The notes beneath the pieces were generated by a model that searched no databases, was not told the DNA's origin, and was given only the letters and a program-made list of their open reading frames with translations. Made by a program: the position numbers and the translations under genes. Of a stretch of 59,567 bases of DNA, positions 35,497-45,125 are shown one piece after another; position 1 is the first letter of the stretch; each line of letters opens with the position of its first letter. The DNA lies in contig JAAVCX010000034.1 of the NCBI GenBank assembly GCA_014802105.1, forward strand, positions 1-59,567, written 5' to 3'. Source of the stretch: Bacteroides sp. GTDB lineage: Bacteria; Bacteroidota; Bacteroidia; Bacteroidales; Muribaculaceae.

Positions 35497-37056
35497 TTAT
35501 TTTATCACGACGTTTTTGTTGGTGCCGGTGTAGAGGACGGGGTCGGTGGCGGGAGAGGTGAAGCGGCAGTCGGTGATGGTGGCGTCGGTGACATTGTTGA
35601 TGGTCAGAGCGGGGCCTTGGGTGGCGGAGATCGATACGTTGTCAAAGCGTATGTGGGTCGACTCGGAGAGGAGTCCGCCCTGACGGGAGGTCATGGTGGT
35701 GTTGGTGAGCGAGATGTTCTCGATGGGCATTTCGGGGAGGCCGTTAAACTTGACGGGGATACCCGAAGCAGCCGATTTGACGCCGTTGATGAAGATGTTG
35801 CGGAAAGCAGGGGTGCCTTCGTTGACAGCGGCCACGTCGGTGGAGGGGCCGCCGTTGGCTGTGTAGTAGAGGTCGAAGAGCAGGGCTTCATGGCTTATTT
35901 TGAGCATATTAATGTGGTCTATGTAGATATTCTCCACGAGTCCGCCACGACCGCGGTTGCTCTTGAAACGAAGGCCTACGTCGGTGCCGATGAACTCGCA
36001 ATTGGTCACCTTGATGTTGCGCACTCCGCCCGACATTTCACTACCGACCACGAAGCCGCCGTGGCCCTCGAAGACACGGCAGCCGTCGACGAGGATGTTC
36101 TCGGAAGGGATGGCGCGGGTGCGTCCTACCTTATCTTTGCCCGACTTGATGCACACGGCATCGTCACCTACATCGAGGGTGGTGCGGGTGATGATGACGT
36201 TGCGGCACGACTCGATGTCCATGGCGTCGGTGTTCTGAGAGTAGACGGGGTTCTTGACATAGACACCGTCGATGATGACGTTTTCGCACATGATGGGGTG
36301 GAGCGTCCAGGCGGGAGAGTTCTGGAAGAGCACGCCCTCGAGGAGCAGATTGCGACACTTGACGAATTTGACCATGTTGGGACGGAAGAAGTCCTTGATG
36401 GCGAGGGCGTCCTCGTAGGTCATATCGCTCTGATTGCCGAGACCCTTTCGCTGATCCATGCCGCGCTTGTACTGCTCGGAGGGGTACCAGGTGTCGTTGT
36501 CGACGAGGCCGCCCTGAGCGATGAGGTGACGCCACTGGTCGCCGTTGGTTTTGCCACGGCGCACGTAGCGCCAGGCATCGCCGTTGCCATCGATAACGCC
36601 CGAGCCGGTGATGGCGATGTTGTCGAGGTTCTCACCGTAGATGGGCGAGGCGCAGCGGTAGCCCTGGAAGCCCTCGTAGGAGACGCTGTTGAGGGGATAG
36701 AGAGACTTGTCGGTGGAGAAGGAGATGAGCGCGCCACGGTCGAGATGGAGATTGACTCCCGAGCGGAACTCAATGGGGCCGGTGAGCCATACGCCCTCGG
36801 GGACGTTGAGTGTGCCGCCACCCTGAGCCGAGAGCTCTTTCATGGCTTTGTTGAAGGCATCGGTGCAGAGTGTGGCACCGTCGCCCACTGCGCCAAAGTC
36901 GGTGACGCTCACGGAGCGGTCGGGGAACTGCGGACGCGAAAGCGCGGGCATCTCGAAGGGAAGGTTGTCGTAGAGATGCTGATATTGAGACTGTGCACCG
37001 GCGTGAAAGCTCATGCTTGTCAAAAGCAATGCCAGCGCTAAAAAGGATTCTTTCAT
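35497..37056 (-). CDS. GH28 family glycosidase (polygalacturonase-like), A
   Basis: 519 residues with signal peptide (ending FHAGAQ). It is a right-handed parallel beta-helix with the GH28 catalytic signatures: NTDAMDIES (Asp), VGDDAVCIKSG (two Asp), GHGGFVVGSE (His) and RFKSNRGRGG (Arg/Lys). It should cleave galacturonic-acid-containing linkages of pectin, endo- or exo-acting. It is the fourth gene of a minus-strand unit, 74 nt after the sulfatase maturase, and is followed by a terminator. Confidence 0.92.
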   Translation of the reverse strand: MKESFLALALLLTSMSFHAGAQSQYQHLYDNLPFEMPALSRPQFPDRSVSVTDFGAVGDGATLCTDAFNKAMKELSAQGGGTLNVPEGVWLTGPIEFRSGVNLHLDRGALISFSTDKSLYPLNSVSYEGFQGYRCASPIYGENLDNIAITGSGVIDGNGDAWRYVRRGKTNGDQWRHLIAQGGLVDNDTWYPSEQYKRGMDQRKGLGNQSDMTYEDALAIKDFFRPNMVKFVKCRNLLLEGVLFQNSPAWTLHPIMCENVIIDGVYVKNPVYSQNTDAMDIESCRNVIITRTTLDVGDDAVCIKSGKDKVGRTRAIPSENILVDGCRVFEGHGGFVVGSEMSGGVRNIKVTNCEFIGTDVGLRFKSNRGRGGLVENIYIDHINMLKISHEALLFDLYYTANGGPSTDVAAVNEGTPAFRNIFINGVKSAASGIPVKFNGLPEMPIENISLTNTTMTSRQGGLLSESTHIRFDNVSISATQGPALTINNVTDATITDCRFTSPATDPVLYTGTNKNVVIK

Positions 37057-37130
37057 AACTTATAAAAAGGAGGGGTAAAATGGAACAGGCAGGACTGGTC
37101 GGACTTAGTGGGCTGAAGGAGAGGCGGTGG

Positions 37131-38417
37131 TCAGCGGGGTGCCATCTTCATGATGTCGGCGACCGGGAGATTGCGGCGGTAGAGCTCGGCCATGGTCTGC
37201 ATATAGGGGGCAGTGTGGGCGAAGTAGGCACTGTAACCGGAGCAGAGGTAGTTGAGCATTTTTTCGGGCGGACGCGCCGCTTGGGTATCGAGGATGGGAT
37301 CACCGCTTCGCGTAGTGTTGATGTTATCGGCGTCGGGGGTGGAGAGGAGTTCGCCGGTGGGTATGATGCGGTTTTTGGGACATTCGCCATGGCAGAGTCT
37401 GAGCCACTGGCAAGCCTGACAACGCGAGGGGAGCGCGTCGCGCTTATCGGCTCCAAAGGTGCGAAGCCGATGACTCAAAATCATGGTGATGAGCGGCGTG
37501 TCGACGATATTGCCAAGCCGATGGTCGGGGTACGCGAAATGATCGCAGGTGAAGAGATCGCCGTTATGCTCCATGACCGGTGAATGACCGCAGGTATCTC
37601 CGAAAACACATGTGCCCGGTGGTAATCCGAGCCATGAGGCGAGAGTGGTGTCGAAGATCTGCACGAACATACTCCCTACATCGCTGCGCACCCAAGTGTC
37701 GAAGATGGTGTTGAGAAACCTCCCCCACTCCACCGGGTCAACGCTATAAGGGGCGATGGTTCCGCCCGGCTCGAAGGGGGCGAGCTGGCGCCCGGACTGA
37801 TCAAGTCGCTCGACTATAGGGGCAAACTGGAGGAAGCGGCATCCGAGAGTGTCGCGGAAGAAGGTGTAGAAGCCCAGCGGATCATGCGAATTGATATCGT
37901 TGACCACAGCCATAGCGTTCCACTCCACGCTGTGACGGTTGAGAGCTTCAACGGCTCGTAGCACCCCGGCTGAGGTAGGCTGGCCCTTGGGGGTGAGACG
38001 ATAGCGGTCGTGGATGGCGGCGGGCCCGTCGATCGACAGGCCTATCAGAAAACCGTTGTCGTGAAAAAAACGGCACCAGTCGTCGGTGAGCAGTGTGCCG
38101 TTTGTCTGGAGGGAATTGTCGATATGTCGTCCATCGGCATATCGGCGCTGCAATTGCAGGACTCGCTCATAAAAGGAGAGTGAACGGAGCAACGGCTCAC
38201 CGCCGTGCCATGTGAACATGACACGGTCGGTAGGCTGTGCTTCGATATAGGCCTTCACATAAGTCTCCAGAACACGGTCGCTCATCATGGTGGAAGGAGC
38301 GCGATGACAGATCGTGTCTTTCTTGTCGATATAGTAGCAGTAGCGGCAGGCAAGATTACACGCCGGCCCGGCCGGCTTGGCCATGAGATAGAACGGAGAG
38401 GTGAACGGAGAATGCAT
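37131..38417 (-). CDS. Anaerobic sulfatase-maturating enzyme
   Basis: 428 residues, radical SAM. The N-terminal CNLACRYCYY is the CxxxCxxC motif for the catalytic [4Fe-4S] cluster, and C-terminal cysteines (CVFGDTCGHS, then SRCQACQWLRLCHGECPKNR) form the SPASM auxiliary clusters. It converts the active-site Ser or Cys of sulfatases into formylglycine without oxygen. It lies 14 nt after the sulfatase gene, which carries a Ser-type site. This makes the two a functional pair. Confidence 0.94.
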   Translation of the reverse strand: MHSPFTSPFYLMAKPAGPACNLACRYCYYIDKKDTICHRAPSTMMSDRVLETYVKAYIEAQPTDRVMFTWHGGEPLLRSLSFYERVLQLQRRYADGRHIDNSLQTNGTLLTDDWCRFFHDNGFLIGLSIDGPAAIHDRYRLTPKGQPTSAGVLRAVEALNRHSVEWNAMAVVNDINSHDPLGFYTFFRDTLGCRFLQFAPIVERLDQSGRQLAPFEPGGTIAPYSVDPVEWGRFLNTIFDTWVRSDVGSMFVQIFDTTLASWLGLPPGTCVFGDTCGHSPVMEHNGDLFTCDHFAYPDHRLGNIVDTPLITMILSHRLRTFGADKRDALPSRCQACQWLRLCHGECPKNRIIPTGELLSTPDADNINTTRSGDPILDTQAARPPEKMLNYLCSGYSAYFAHTAPYMQTMAELYRRNLPVADIMKMAPR

Positions 38418-38431
38418 AGGTTGTGGAGCGA

Positions 38432-39910
38432 TCAGCGTTCCTTATTTTCGAAATTGAAGAGGGAGCTGTGAGTATGGGCTGTGTCCATGATCTCGTTGAT
38501 GCGGGCTACTACATCGGGATGCTGAGCGGCTACGTTGTTGTCTTCGTGCACATCGTTGGCGAGGTCATAGAGCTCGAAGGTGGTCTTGGAGGGGTCGCTG
38601 ACGTTGAGACGCACGCCCTTCCAGTCGCCCATACGGACAGCCTGCTTGCCACCCTGCTCGTGAAATTCCCAGTAGAGATAGGGATGGGTCCGCTGCCCCT
38701 CGTCGCCCATAAGAGTGGGGACTATGGAGATGCCATCGGTAGTGATGGTGTCAGTCGAGCCGGCCAAGGATGCAAATGTAGGCATCATGTCCCAGAAGGC
38801 AAACACGTGATCGTTGACCGAACCTGCCTTGATCTTACCGGGATAGCGTGCGATAAAGGGCATGCGGATACCACCCTCGTAGAGATCGCGTTTGATGCCG
38901 CGATAGGGGCCGTAGCTGCTGAAATAGTCAGGGTTGGCACCACCCTCACGGTGAGGCCCGTTATCAGAGGTGAAGATCACCAGGGTGTTGTCGTCGATGC
39001 CAAGCTCCTTGAGCTCGTTGAGCACGTCGCCCACATAGCTGTCAAGGCGGGTCACCATCGAAGCAAACGAAGCGAGAGGACGCTCGGTGGCACCGTAGGC
39101 ACCACGCTTGTTGGGGTTATCCTCGGCCCAAGCCTTATCGTCGGCCTCGGGGATGATGCGGCAATACTCCTGATAAACCGAATCGTGAGGGAGAACGAGC
39201 TCGGCGTGGGGGAGCGTGTAGGTGAGGAAGGCGAAGAAAGGCTCGCCGCTCTTGCCCTTCTCACGGATGAAGTCCATGGCCTTGGAGTGGATCATATCGG
39301 CCGAATAGGTGCTCTCGGCCTGATTGTAGTTGTCGGTGAGCTCGATGCGGGTGGTGTCACTCCAGAGGTGGTCGGGGTAGTAATCGTGAGCGAGGGTCTG
39401 GCAATTGTAGCCCATGAAGTGATCGAAGCCAACCTTGGTGGGATCGCTCTCCGAACCGGGGTAGCCGAGACCCCACTTGCCGAAGCAGCCGGTGGAGTAG
39501 CCGGCGTTCTTGAACATCTGAGCAATCGTGTAAGTGCCGTCGGGCATGGGAGCCTGTCCTTCGGGATCGCCGGTCTCGCTGGCTTTGAGATTGCCGCGGA
39601 TGTGGGTGTGACCTGTGTGGAGACCGGTGACGAGCGAAGCACGCGAGGGAGCCGAGACGGCTGTCCCCGAATAGCATTGGGTGAACTTCATGCCCTCCTG
39701 AGCCATGCGCTCGAGGTTGGGAGTCTTGATGAGCTTCTGACCGTAGGGGGTCACATCACCTATCCCGAGATCGTCGGCGATGATGAAGATAACGTTGGGA
39801 GATTTCTCACCACCCTTTGCCTCCTGAGCCTTGGCTCCGGTGCAGGATGTCATAGCCATGGCTCCGGCCATGGTGGTACACCCCATCTTTACTATGGATT
39901 TTGCGTTCAT
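38432..39910 (-). CDS. Family S1 sulfatase, serine type
   Basis: 492 residues. The N-terminus contains MAMTSCTG, which could be a lipobox with Cys23, so a membrane-anchored lipoprotein is likely. The metal-binding pair Asp46-Asp47 (IIADDLG) and the formylglycine site SAPSRASLVTG with Ser86 are intact; GLHTGHTHIRGN follows as expected. It removes sulfate esters from a glycan. The paired GH28 enzymes hint at a sulfated or mixed uronic-acid-rich substrate, but the exact one cannot be read. It is 29 nt after GH28 B. Confidence 0.94.
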   Translation of the reverse strand: MNAKSIVKMGCTTMAGAMAMTSCTGAKAQEAKGGEKSPNVIFIIADDLGIGDVTPYGQKLIKTPNLERMAQEGMKFTQCYSGTAVSAPSRASLVTGLHTGHTHIRGNLKASETGDPEGQAPMPDGTYTIAQMFKNAGYSTGCFGKWGLGYPGSESDPTKVGFDHFMGYNCQTLAHDYYPDHLWSDTTRIELTDNYNQAESTYSADMIHSKAMDFIREKGKSGEPFFAFLTYTLPHAELVLPHDSVYQEYCRIIPEADDKAWAEDNPNKRGAYGATERPLASFASMVTRLDSYVGDVLNELKELGIDDNTLVIFTSDNGPHREGGANPDYFSSYGPYRGIKRDLYEGGIRMPFIARYPGKIKAGSVNDHVFAFWDMMPTFASLAGSTDTITTDGISIVPTLMGDEGQRTHPYLYWEFHEQGGKQAVRMGDWKGVRLNVSDPSKTTFELYDLANDVHEDNNVAAQHPDVVARINEIMDTAHTHSSLFNFENKER

Positions 39911-39939
39911 GGTAATAAACTGAAGTATGAATGAATAGA

Positions 39940-41424
39940 TTACTGATTGATCACGTTCAGGCCGGGTGTAACGAGCCCCTCGGCATTGTGGGAGGAGATC
40001 GCTTCGCCCGAGGAAATTACCAGAGTTACATCGCTCAGGGTTATGTCGCGGGCATGGTTGATGACAGCACCGCGACGGGCGGTGATGGTGGTATTGCTGA
40101 TGGAGACATTGGTCACGGGCATTTCAGGAAGTCCCTTCACGAGGATGGCTGCGGCCGCATCGGTACACACCACGTCCTTAATGTGGATGTCGCGGAAGCG
40201 CGGCGTATCGGCAGTGACCGGCTTGGGCTCGACATCACGGGCGTCGCCAACCTTTTCCTGATAGTAGCAATCAAAGAGTATGGCTTCGTCGGCTATGTCA
40301 CACATCACTATGTCCTCGATCCAGACATCAGAGACAAGGCCGCCGCGGTCACGACCGCTCTTAATGCGTATGCCTGTGTCAGTGTCGATGAAACGGCAGC
40401 GGCGCACGAGTATATTATTCATTCCGCCGCCTGTATCGGAACCTATCACAAAGCCACCGTGGCCGTGGAACACTGTGCACCCGTCGATGACTACGTCATG
40501 GGTAGCACCGCGCGAGCGTCCTGTGTCGCCTATACCGCTTTTCATGCAGATGGAGTCGTCGCCGGCATCGACAGAGCATCCCGTCAGAAGGACATGGTGA
40601 CAGGAGGAGAGATCGATACCGTCGCCGTTCTGGGCATTCCACGGACAGCGAACCATGATGCCGTCAAGGATGAAATGATCACAGAGGATCATATTGACAT
40701 GGAAGCTGGGGGAGTTCTGCACCACTACGCCCTGAATCAGGAAATTGGAGCAGCCGATGAAACGAAGCAGACGGGGGCGCTTGGTGAGCACCCTGTCGTC
40801 GGGGTTACCCAAGGTGGGATAATAGACCTGACGCCCTTCTTCGGTGACCTCCTTGAGCCCGAGGCGTTTCATTTTGGTCCATTCGGCATCGCTGACTTTG
40901 AAGCGTTTGACGGGTCGCCACGCTTCACCGTTGCCATCGATAACTCCCTCGCCTGTGATAGAGAAATTAGCGATATGGGTGGCAGAGATGGGAGGGGTGC
41001 AGAGCTGACCGCCGGTACCCTCGTCGGGAGGGAGAATGGGATAGAGAGTCTTATCGGGCGAGAAAAGGATTATGGCATTCTTGACAACATGCAGGTCTAT
41101 ATTGCTGCGCAAAGCAATAGGGCCTGTCAGCCAGACACCTTCCGGGACAACAAGGTGGCCGCCACCCTGTTTTTCGAGATCCTCAAAAGCCCTTGCAAAT
41201 GCCTCGGTATTGAGGGTGTAGCCGTCACCTTTACCACCGTAATCGACAAGCGAGACTGTAAGCTCGGGTATCACGGGGGCTTTTACAGCCTCGGTTGTGA
41301 AAGGAAGTTCTGAATAAAACGCGCCGAAGTCAGCACGCGTAGCAGCCTGCGAAACAAAAGGAAGCAATATTACGCCAAGCAGCACAGCTTGTCGCACAAT
41401 ATTGCCAAACAACGTAGTTTTCAT
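39940..41424 (-). CDS. GH28 family glycosidase (polygalacturonase-like), B
   Basis: 494 residues. The start at MKTTLFGNIVRQAVLL is chosen because the upstream in-frame ATG would lie ahead of the -7 box at 41447-41454. The signal peptide ends SQAA. GH28 signatures are NAQNGDGIDLSS, DAGDDSICMKSG, GHGGFVIGSD and RIKSGRDRGG. It is a clear paralogue of GH28 A but diverged; the NGDGID site here differs from NTDAMD there, so the two may split the work on one substrate. It is first in the four-gene unit. Confidence 0.92.
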   Translation of the reverse strand: MKTTLFGNIVRQAVLLGVILLPFVSQAATRADFGAFYSELPFTTEAVKAPVIPELTVSLVDYGGKGDGYTLNTEAFARAFEDLEKQGGGHLVVPEGVWLTGPIALRSNIDLHVVKNAIILFSPDKTLYPILPPDEGTGGQLCTPPISATHIANFSITGEGVIDGNGEAWRPVKRFKVSDAEWTKMKRLGLKEVTEEGRQVYYPTLGNPDDRVLTKRPRLLRFIGCSNFLIQGVVVQNSPSFHVNMILCDHFILDGIMVRCPWNAQNGDGIDLSSCHHVLLTGCSVDAGDDSICMKSGIGDTGRSRGATHDVVIDGCTVFHGHGGFVIGSDTGGGMNNILVRRCRFIDTDTGIRIKSGRDRGGLVSDVWIEDIVMCDIADEAILFDCYYQEKVGDARDVEPKPVTADTPRFRDIHIKDVVCTDAAAAILVKGLPEMPVTNVSISNTTITARRGAVINHARDITLSDVTLVISSGEAISSHNAEGLVTPGLNVINQ

Positions 41425-41446
41425 GATTGATAGATTTAATATGTGG

Positions 41447-41454
41447 CAAAGGTA
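41447..41454 (-). promoter_or_regulatory. -7 box of the GH28-sulfatase-maturase-GH28 operon
   Basis: TACCTTTG on the minus strand is an exact TAnnTTTG match, about 23 nt upstream of the start codon. The -33 region has no TTTG, which suits a regulated operon needing an activator. No regulator gene lies in the operon. Confidence 0.65.
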
Positions 41455-41522
41455 ATCAATAAATAACGATTTCACATCCCCTATATTAAAAATCTCGATA
41501 CCTTAGGTCATACAAATAAAAA

Positions 41523-41553
41523 TCTCCGTCACAAGTCAGACTTGTGACGGAGA
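41523..41553 (-). terminator. Terminator of the OmpA-family gene
   Basis: Perfect 14-bp arms TCTCCGTCACAAGT (41523-41536) and ACTTGTGACGGAGA (41540-41553) with a 3-nt loop, and AT-rich flanks on the minus-strand 3' side. Confidence 0.8.
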
Positions 41554-41589
41554 ATATCATTCAACTATCCTTTTAGGGATGGTCTTTTA

Positions 41590-42792
41590 TTACTTGTTAG
41601 CCTTGATAGTAACGGCACGGTCGAGAGAAACATACTCCTTGCCCTCGCCGTAGAGGTTGCTGTTGTTAGTAGTAACGTCGAGCTGTGAAGCGCTGACACC
41701 GTTGCGGAGGAGAGCCTTCTCAACACCCTTGGCACGAGCCTGACGGAGACGATCGTTAACAGCGGCAGAGCCGGTGTAGTTGTCGGCGTAACCGGTCACG
41801 GTGTACTTGGTGTTGGTGTTGGCCTTCATCACGTTGGCAACAGCGTTGAGCACCTTGGAGTCTACACGGCTCAGACGAGAGCTGCCGATAGTGTAGTAGA
41901 TGGTGCAGAGGGGGCCTTCCTCAACTGCGGGAGCAGCGGTGGGAACGGGACGGTTGAGACAATCGCGGAGCTGACGCTCGAGATCGGCGATGCGACCCTG
42001 GGCAGCCTGGAGACGAGCCTCAACTTCGTCGCAGTTGGGAATCTCGGGGATGATGGGCACGATGGGTGCGCTCCAGGTAGACTTGTTGAAGTTGTAGGTA
42101 AGACCGAGGTAAGCCTGGAGGTCAAACTTGTTCTTATCGGCAGTAGCGTACTGCATCTCAGTAGTCATGTTCTGGACACGGAGGTCGAGATAGAGAGCTA
42201 CATTCTTGCTAACGTTGAAGCTGTTGATAAGACCGGCAGAAGCAGAGATCATACCGTTGCGTACACGAGACCAGCCGTCACGACGACCACCCTCAACCCA
42301 CTTGGGAGCATAGGGGAAGTTGAGGCCGAAACCACCGTAGATGATACCGTTGTAAACACGGCCGGGACGGTAGCCACACCACCAGTTGGTGAGGTTAACC
42401 ATAGCGTTGAACTGAGCGGAGAACTCGTTCATCTTGAACTTGTCATAGTTCTCGAACTCGCCGTAGTAACCTACGCCCTCGCCCTTACCGAGACCCTTAA
42501 CCTGAGTCCAGTTGAAGCCGGCACGAAGACCGACAATGGGAGAGAACCACTTACCAACCCAGAGGCCGGCGTTGGGAGAGAAACGATCAGCGAACTTACG
42601 CTCAGAGTTGTCGTTCTTGAAGTAGTAGTTGAAACCACCTTCAGCGCTGATAAACCAGTTGTTGGAGAAACCGTTGAGGACATAGCCCTGAGAGGGATCT
42701 TCAACATAGATGATTTCCTGCTGGCTCTGGGCCATAGCGCTCTGGCCGATAAACATGGCAGCAAGGAAGCCAAAAATAAGACTTTTTTTCAT
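41590..42792 (-). CDS. OmpA-family outer-membrane protein
   Basis: 400 residues. The signal peptide ends SAMAQ. Residues about 25-250 form a beta-barrel domain rich in aromatic strands (SNNWFISAEGGFNYYF). A helical linker with DLERQLRDCLNR follows, and the last ~120 residues are an OmpA-C peptidoglycan-binding domain (YTVTGYADNYTGSAAVNDRLRQARAKGV). This is the major-porin layout of Bacteroidales, tethering the outer membrane to the wall. It is probably highly expressed. The 5' leader is about 110 nt (promoter at 42903-42910). Confidence 0.92.
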   Translation of the reverse strand: MKKSLIFGFLAAMFIGQSAMAQSQQEIIYVEDPSQGYVLNGFSNNWFISAEGGFNYYFKNDNSERKFADRFSPNAGLWVGKWFSPIVGLRAGFNWTQVKGLGKGEGVGYYGEFENYDKFKMNEFSAQFNAMVNLTNWWCGYRPGRVYNGIIYGGFGLNFPYAPKWVEGGRRDGWSRVRNGMISASAGLINSFNVSKNVALYLDLRVQNMTTEMQYATADKNKFDLQAYLGLTYNFNKSTWSAPIVPIIPEIPNCDEVEARLQAAQGRIADLERQLRDCLNRPVPTAAPAVEEGPLCTIYYTIGSSRLSRVDSKVLNAVANVMKANTNTKYTVTGYADNYTGSAAVNDRLRQARAKGVEKALLRNGVSASQLDVTTNNSNLYGEGKEYVSLDRAVTIKANK

Positions 42793-42902
42793 AATTAATT
42801 ATTGGAAAATAGTTGAATTGATGCGAGTTAATTCAAATTCAGATAGAACCCTTCGGTAGATCTTTTTTATTATACATCAGAGCTCAGTCTTAAATCAGAG
42901 GT

Positions 42903-42910
42903 CAAAAGTA
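42903..42910 (-). promoter_or_regulatory. -7 box of the OmpA-family gene
   Basis: TACTTTTG on the minus strand with TTAG 20 nt upstream. The leader of about 105 nt before the start codon is AT-rich with no frame. The remainder of the 299-nt gap up to 43091 contains the transketolase terminator hairpin (43002-43043). Confidence 0.65.
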
Positions 42911-43001
42911 CAATCTTTTTTTGATATATGCTAAATTTCCACAAAAAATTATTCGAAAATTTAACATTTTGATCTCTTTCTAAAGTACATCATGGTTGGA
43001 A

Positions 43002-43043
43002 ACTCCGCTACACATATTTATATATCAATACATGTAGCGGAGT
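43002..43043 (-). terminator. Terminator of tkt
   Basis: Arms ACTCCGCTACACAT and ATGTAGCGGAGT (one bulge) flank an AT-rich loop, 50 nt after the tkt stop codon; a short TTT follows on the minus strand. Confidence 0.7.
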
Positions 43044-43091
43044 GTTTATGACCTTGAAGACTGTGATTGGTCTGAGAGTCAGTAGAAAAGA

Positions 43092-45125
43092 TTACTTACC
43101 GATAAATTTCCTGACACGTGAGAGAACGGCATCGGTGGTAAATCCGAATTTCTCGTCGAGCACCTTGTAGGGGGCTGAGGCTCCGAAATGGTCAAGACCA
43201 AAGATCTCGCCGTCGGCACCGATGACCGAGCGGAGTGTCGAGGGGAGGCCGGCTGTGAGACCGAAAGCGGGGACTCCGGGTGTGAGCACTGCCTGACGGT
43301 AGTCGAGAGGCTGCTCGTTGAAAAGGCCTATCGAGGGAACCGATACCACGCGGGCTGCGATACCTTCGTCGGAGAGGCGGGCGGCAACTTCGCAAAGCAA
43401 CGATACCTCCGAACCGTTGGCGACAAGGATGACCGCGGGAGCAGCAGCCTCGACAACGGTATAACCTCCGCGGCGACAACCGACGGCTGCTTCAGCGAAA
43501 CGGTCGCCCGAAGCGGCGGGGAGGTCGGGAAGATTCTGACGCGAGAGAACCAGTGCCGAAGGAGTGGAGAAGTTTTCCATCGCCATAGCCCAGGCCACAG
43601 AGGTCTCGGCGGCATCGGCCGGACGGAGCACGAGCATAGAGGGTTTGCCCGAGAGATTGCGGAGCTCCTCCATGAGTCGGAGCTGAGCCTCCTGCTCCAC
43701 CGGCTCGTGGGTGGGACCATCCTCGCCCACGCGGAACGCATCGTGAGTCCAGATATATTTGACGGGGAGCTCCATGAGAGCAGCCATTCTGACTGCGGGC
43801 TTCATATAGTCGGAGAACACAAAGAAGGTACCGCAGGCTCCTATGACACCACCGTGGAGGACTATGCCGTTGAGCACCGACGCCATGGTGAGCTCCGAGA
43901 CTCCGGCATGGAGGAATGCACCTGTGAAGTCACCCTTGACAAAGGGATGGGTCTTCTTGAGGAAGGCATCGGTCTTGTCGGAGTTGGCAAGGTCGGCCGA
44001 GGAGACGATCATATTGTTTACCTTCTCAGCGAGAACACCGAGCACATCGGCCGAAGCCTGACGCGAGGCGATATTGGGCTTGTGGGGGATAGCCGCCCAG
44101 TCGATAGCAGGGAGTTTGTTGTCGAGGAAAGTGTGGAGCTCCTGAGCAAGATCGGGATTGGCTGCTTCCCAGGCTGCCTGCTCGGCGCGACGTGCCTTGA
44201 CGATCTCGCGCAACTCGGCGTGGCGTGCTTCATAGAGCGCCTTGACATCATCATAGATCACCCAGGGATTAACGGGATCGGCTCCAAGATTTTTCATAGT
44301 CTCGGCATAGTCGGCACCCGAGGCGCTGAGGGGCTGGCCATGAGTAGAGCACTGGCCTTCAAAATTGCTTCCGTCGGCTTTGACACATCCGCGACCCATG
44401 ACAGTGTGACCGATTATAATAGTGGGGCGCTGAGTTTCTCCCTGGGCCGAGGTGATGGCCTGGGCGATCTGCACAGGATCATTGCCGTTGATCTCGAGAA
44501 CATTCCAGCCCCAGGCACGATACTTGGCGGCCACGTCCTCACAGTCGACTGCATCGACCATGGTCGAGAGCTGCACCTTGTTGCTGTCATAGAACATGAT
44601 GAGATTGCTCAGGCCAAGGTGACCGGCCAGACGTCCGGCTCCCTGCGAGATCTCCTCCTGTATACCGCCGTCGGAAATGAAGGCATAGGTCTTGTGGGAG
44701 AGCCACTCGCCGAAACGGGCGGCGAGGAAGCGCTCGGCTATAGCACAGCCGACAGCCATGGTGTGGCCCTGGCCGAGGGGGCCCGAAGTATTCTCTACAC
44801 CACGCTCGGGGTGAAGCTCGGGATGGCCGGGAGTCGGAGAACCCCACTGGCGGAACTGCTGGAGCTCGTCGAGGGTATAGTGGCCGAAAAGGGCCAGGAC
44901 ACTGTAGAGCATCGGCGACATGTGGCCGGGATCGAGGAAGAAACGGTCACGGCCGAGCCAGGTGCCGTCGTCGGGATCGGTGATGAGAAACTGGGAATAA
45001 AGAACGTTGACAAAGTCGGCGCCACCCATGGCACCGCCGGGATGTCCCGACTTGGCTTTCTCAACCATAGATGCTGCGAGGACACGTATATTGTCGGCAG
45101 CACGATTGACTGTGGTGAGGTTCAT
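43092..45125 (-). CDS. tkt: Transketolase
   Basis: 677 residues, full length. It transfers two-carbon units in the pentose phosphate pathway using thiamine diphosphate. The N-terminal TPP domain includes SKSGHPGGAMG-type and GPLGQGHTMAVGCAIAER motifs; the pyrimidine domain has GVSELTMASVLNGI, and a C-terminal domain follows. Arg and Asp of the sugar-phosphate site are in the HDAFRVGEDGPTHEPVEQ segment. It stands alone with a long leader (about 190 nt) after the -7 box at 45323-45330. Confidence 0.97.
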   Translation of the reverse strand: MNLTTVNRAADNIRVLAASMVEKAKSGHPGGAMGGADFVNVLYSQFLITDPDDGTWLGRDRFFLDPGHMSPMLYSVLALFGHYTLDELQQFRQWGSPTPGHPELHPERGVENTSGPLGQGHTMAVGCAIAERFLAARFGEWLSHKTYAFISDGGIQEEISQGAGRLAGHLGLSNLIMFYDSNKVQLSTMVDAVDCEDVAAKYRAWGWNVLEINGNDPVQIAQAITSAQGETQRPTIIIGHTVMGRGCVKADGSNFEGQCSTHGQPLSASGADYAETMKNLGADPVNPWVIYDDVKALYEARHAELREIVKARRAEQAAWEAANPDLAQELHTFLDNKLPAIDWAAIPHKPNIASRQASADVLGVLAEKVNNMIVSSADLANSDKTDAFLKKTHPFVKGDFTGAFLHAGVSELTMASVLNGIVLHGGVIGACGTFFVFSDYMKPAVRMAALMELPVKYIWTHDAFRVGEDGPTHEPVEQEAQLRLMEELRNLSGKPSMLVLRPADAAETSVAWAMAMENFSTPSALVLSRQNLPDLPAASGDRFAEAAVGCRRGGYTVVEAAAPAVILVANGSEVSLLCEVAARLSDEGIAARVVSVPSIGLFNEQPLDYRQAVLTPGVPAFGLTAGLPSTLRSVIGADGEIFGLDHFGASAPYKVLDEKFGFTTDAVLSRVRKFIGK

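Noticed and set aside
35488-37041. A 517-codon open frame antisense to GH28 A
   Set aside because: Its translation is an acidic, Val/Asp/Gly-rich sequence with no motif, and it mirrors a GH28 gene with intact catalytic motifs. Strong codon bias commonly leaves such antisense frames open.
38423-41313. Long open frames antisense to the sulfatase and GH28 B genes
   Set aside because: Same reason as above: the coding strand has intact enzyme motifs; the opposite frames resemble no protein.
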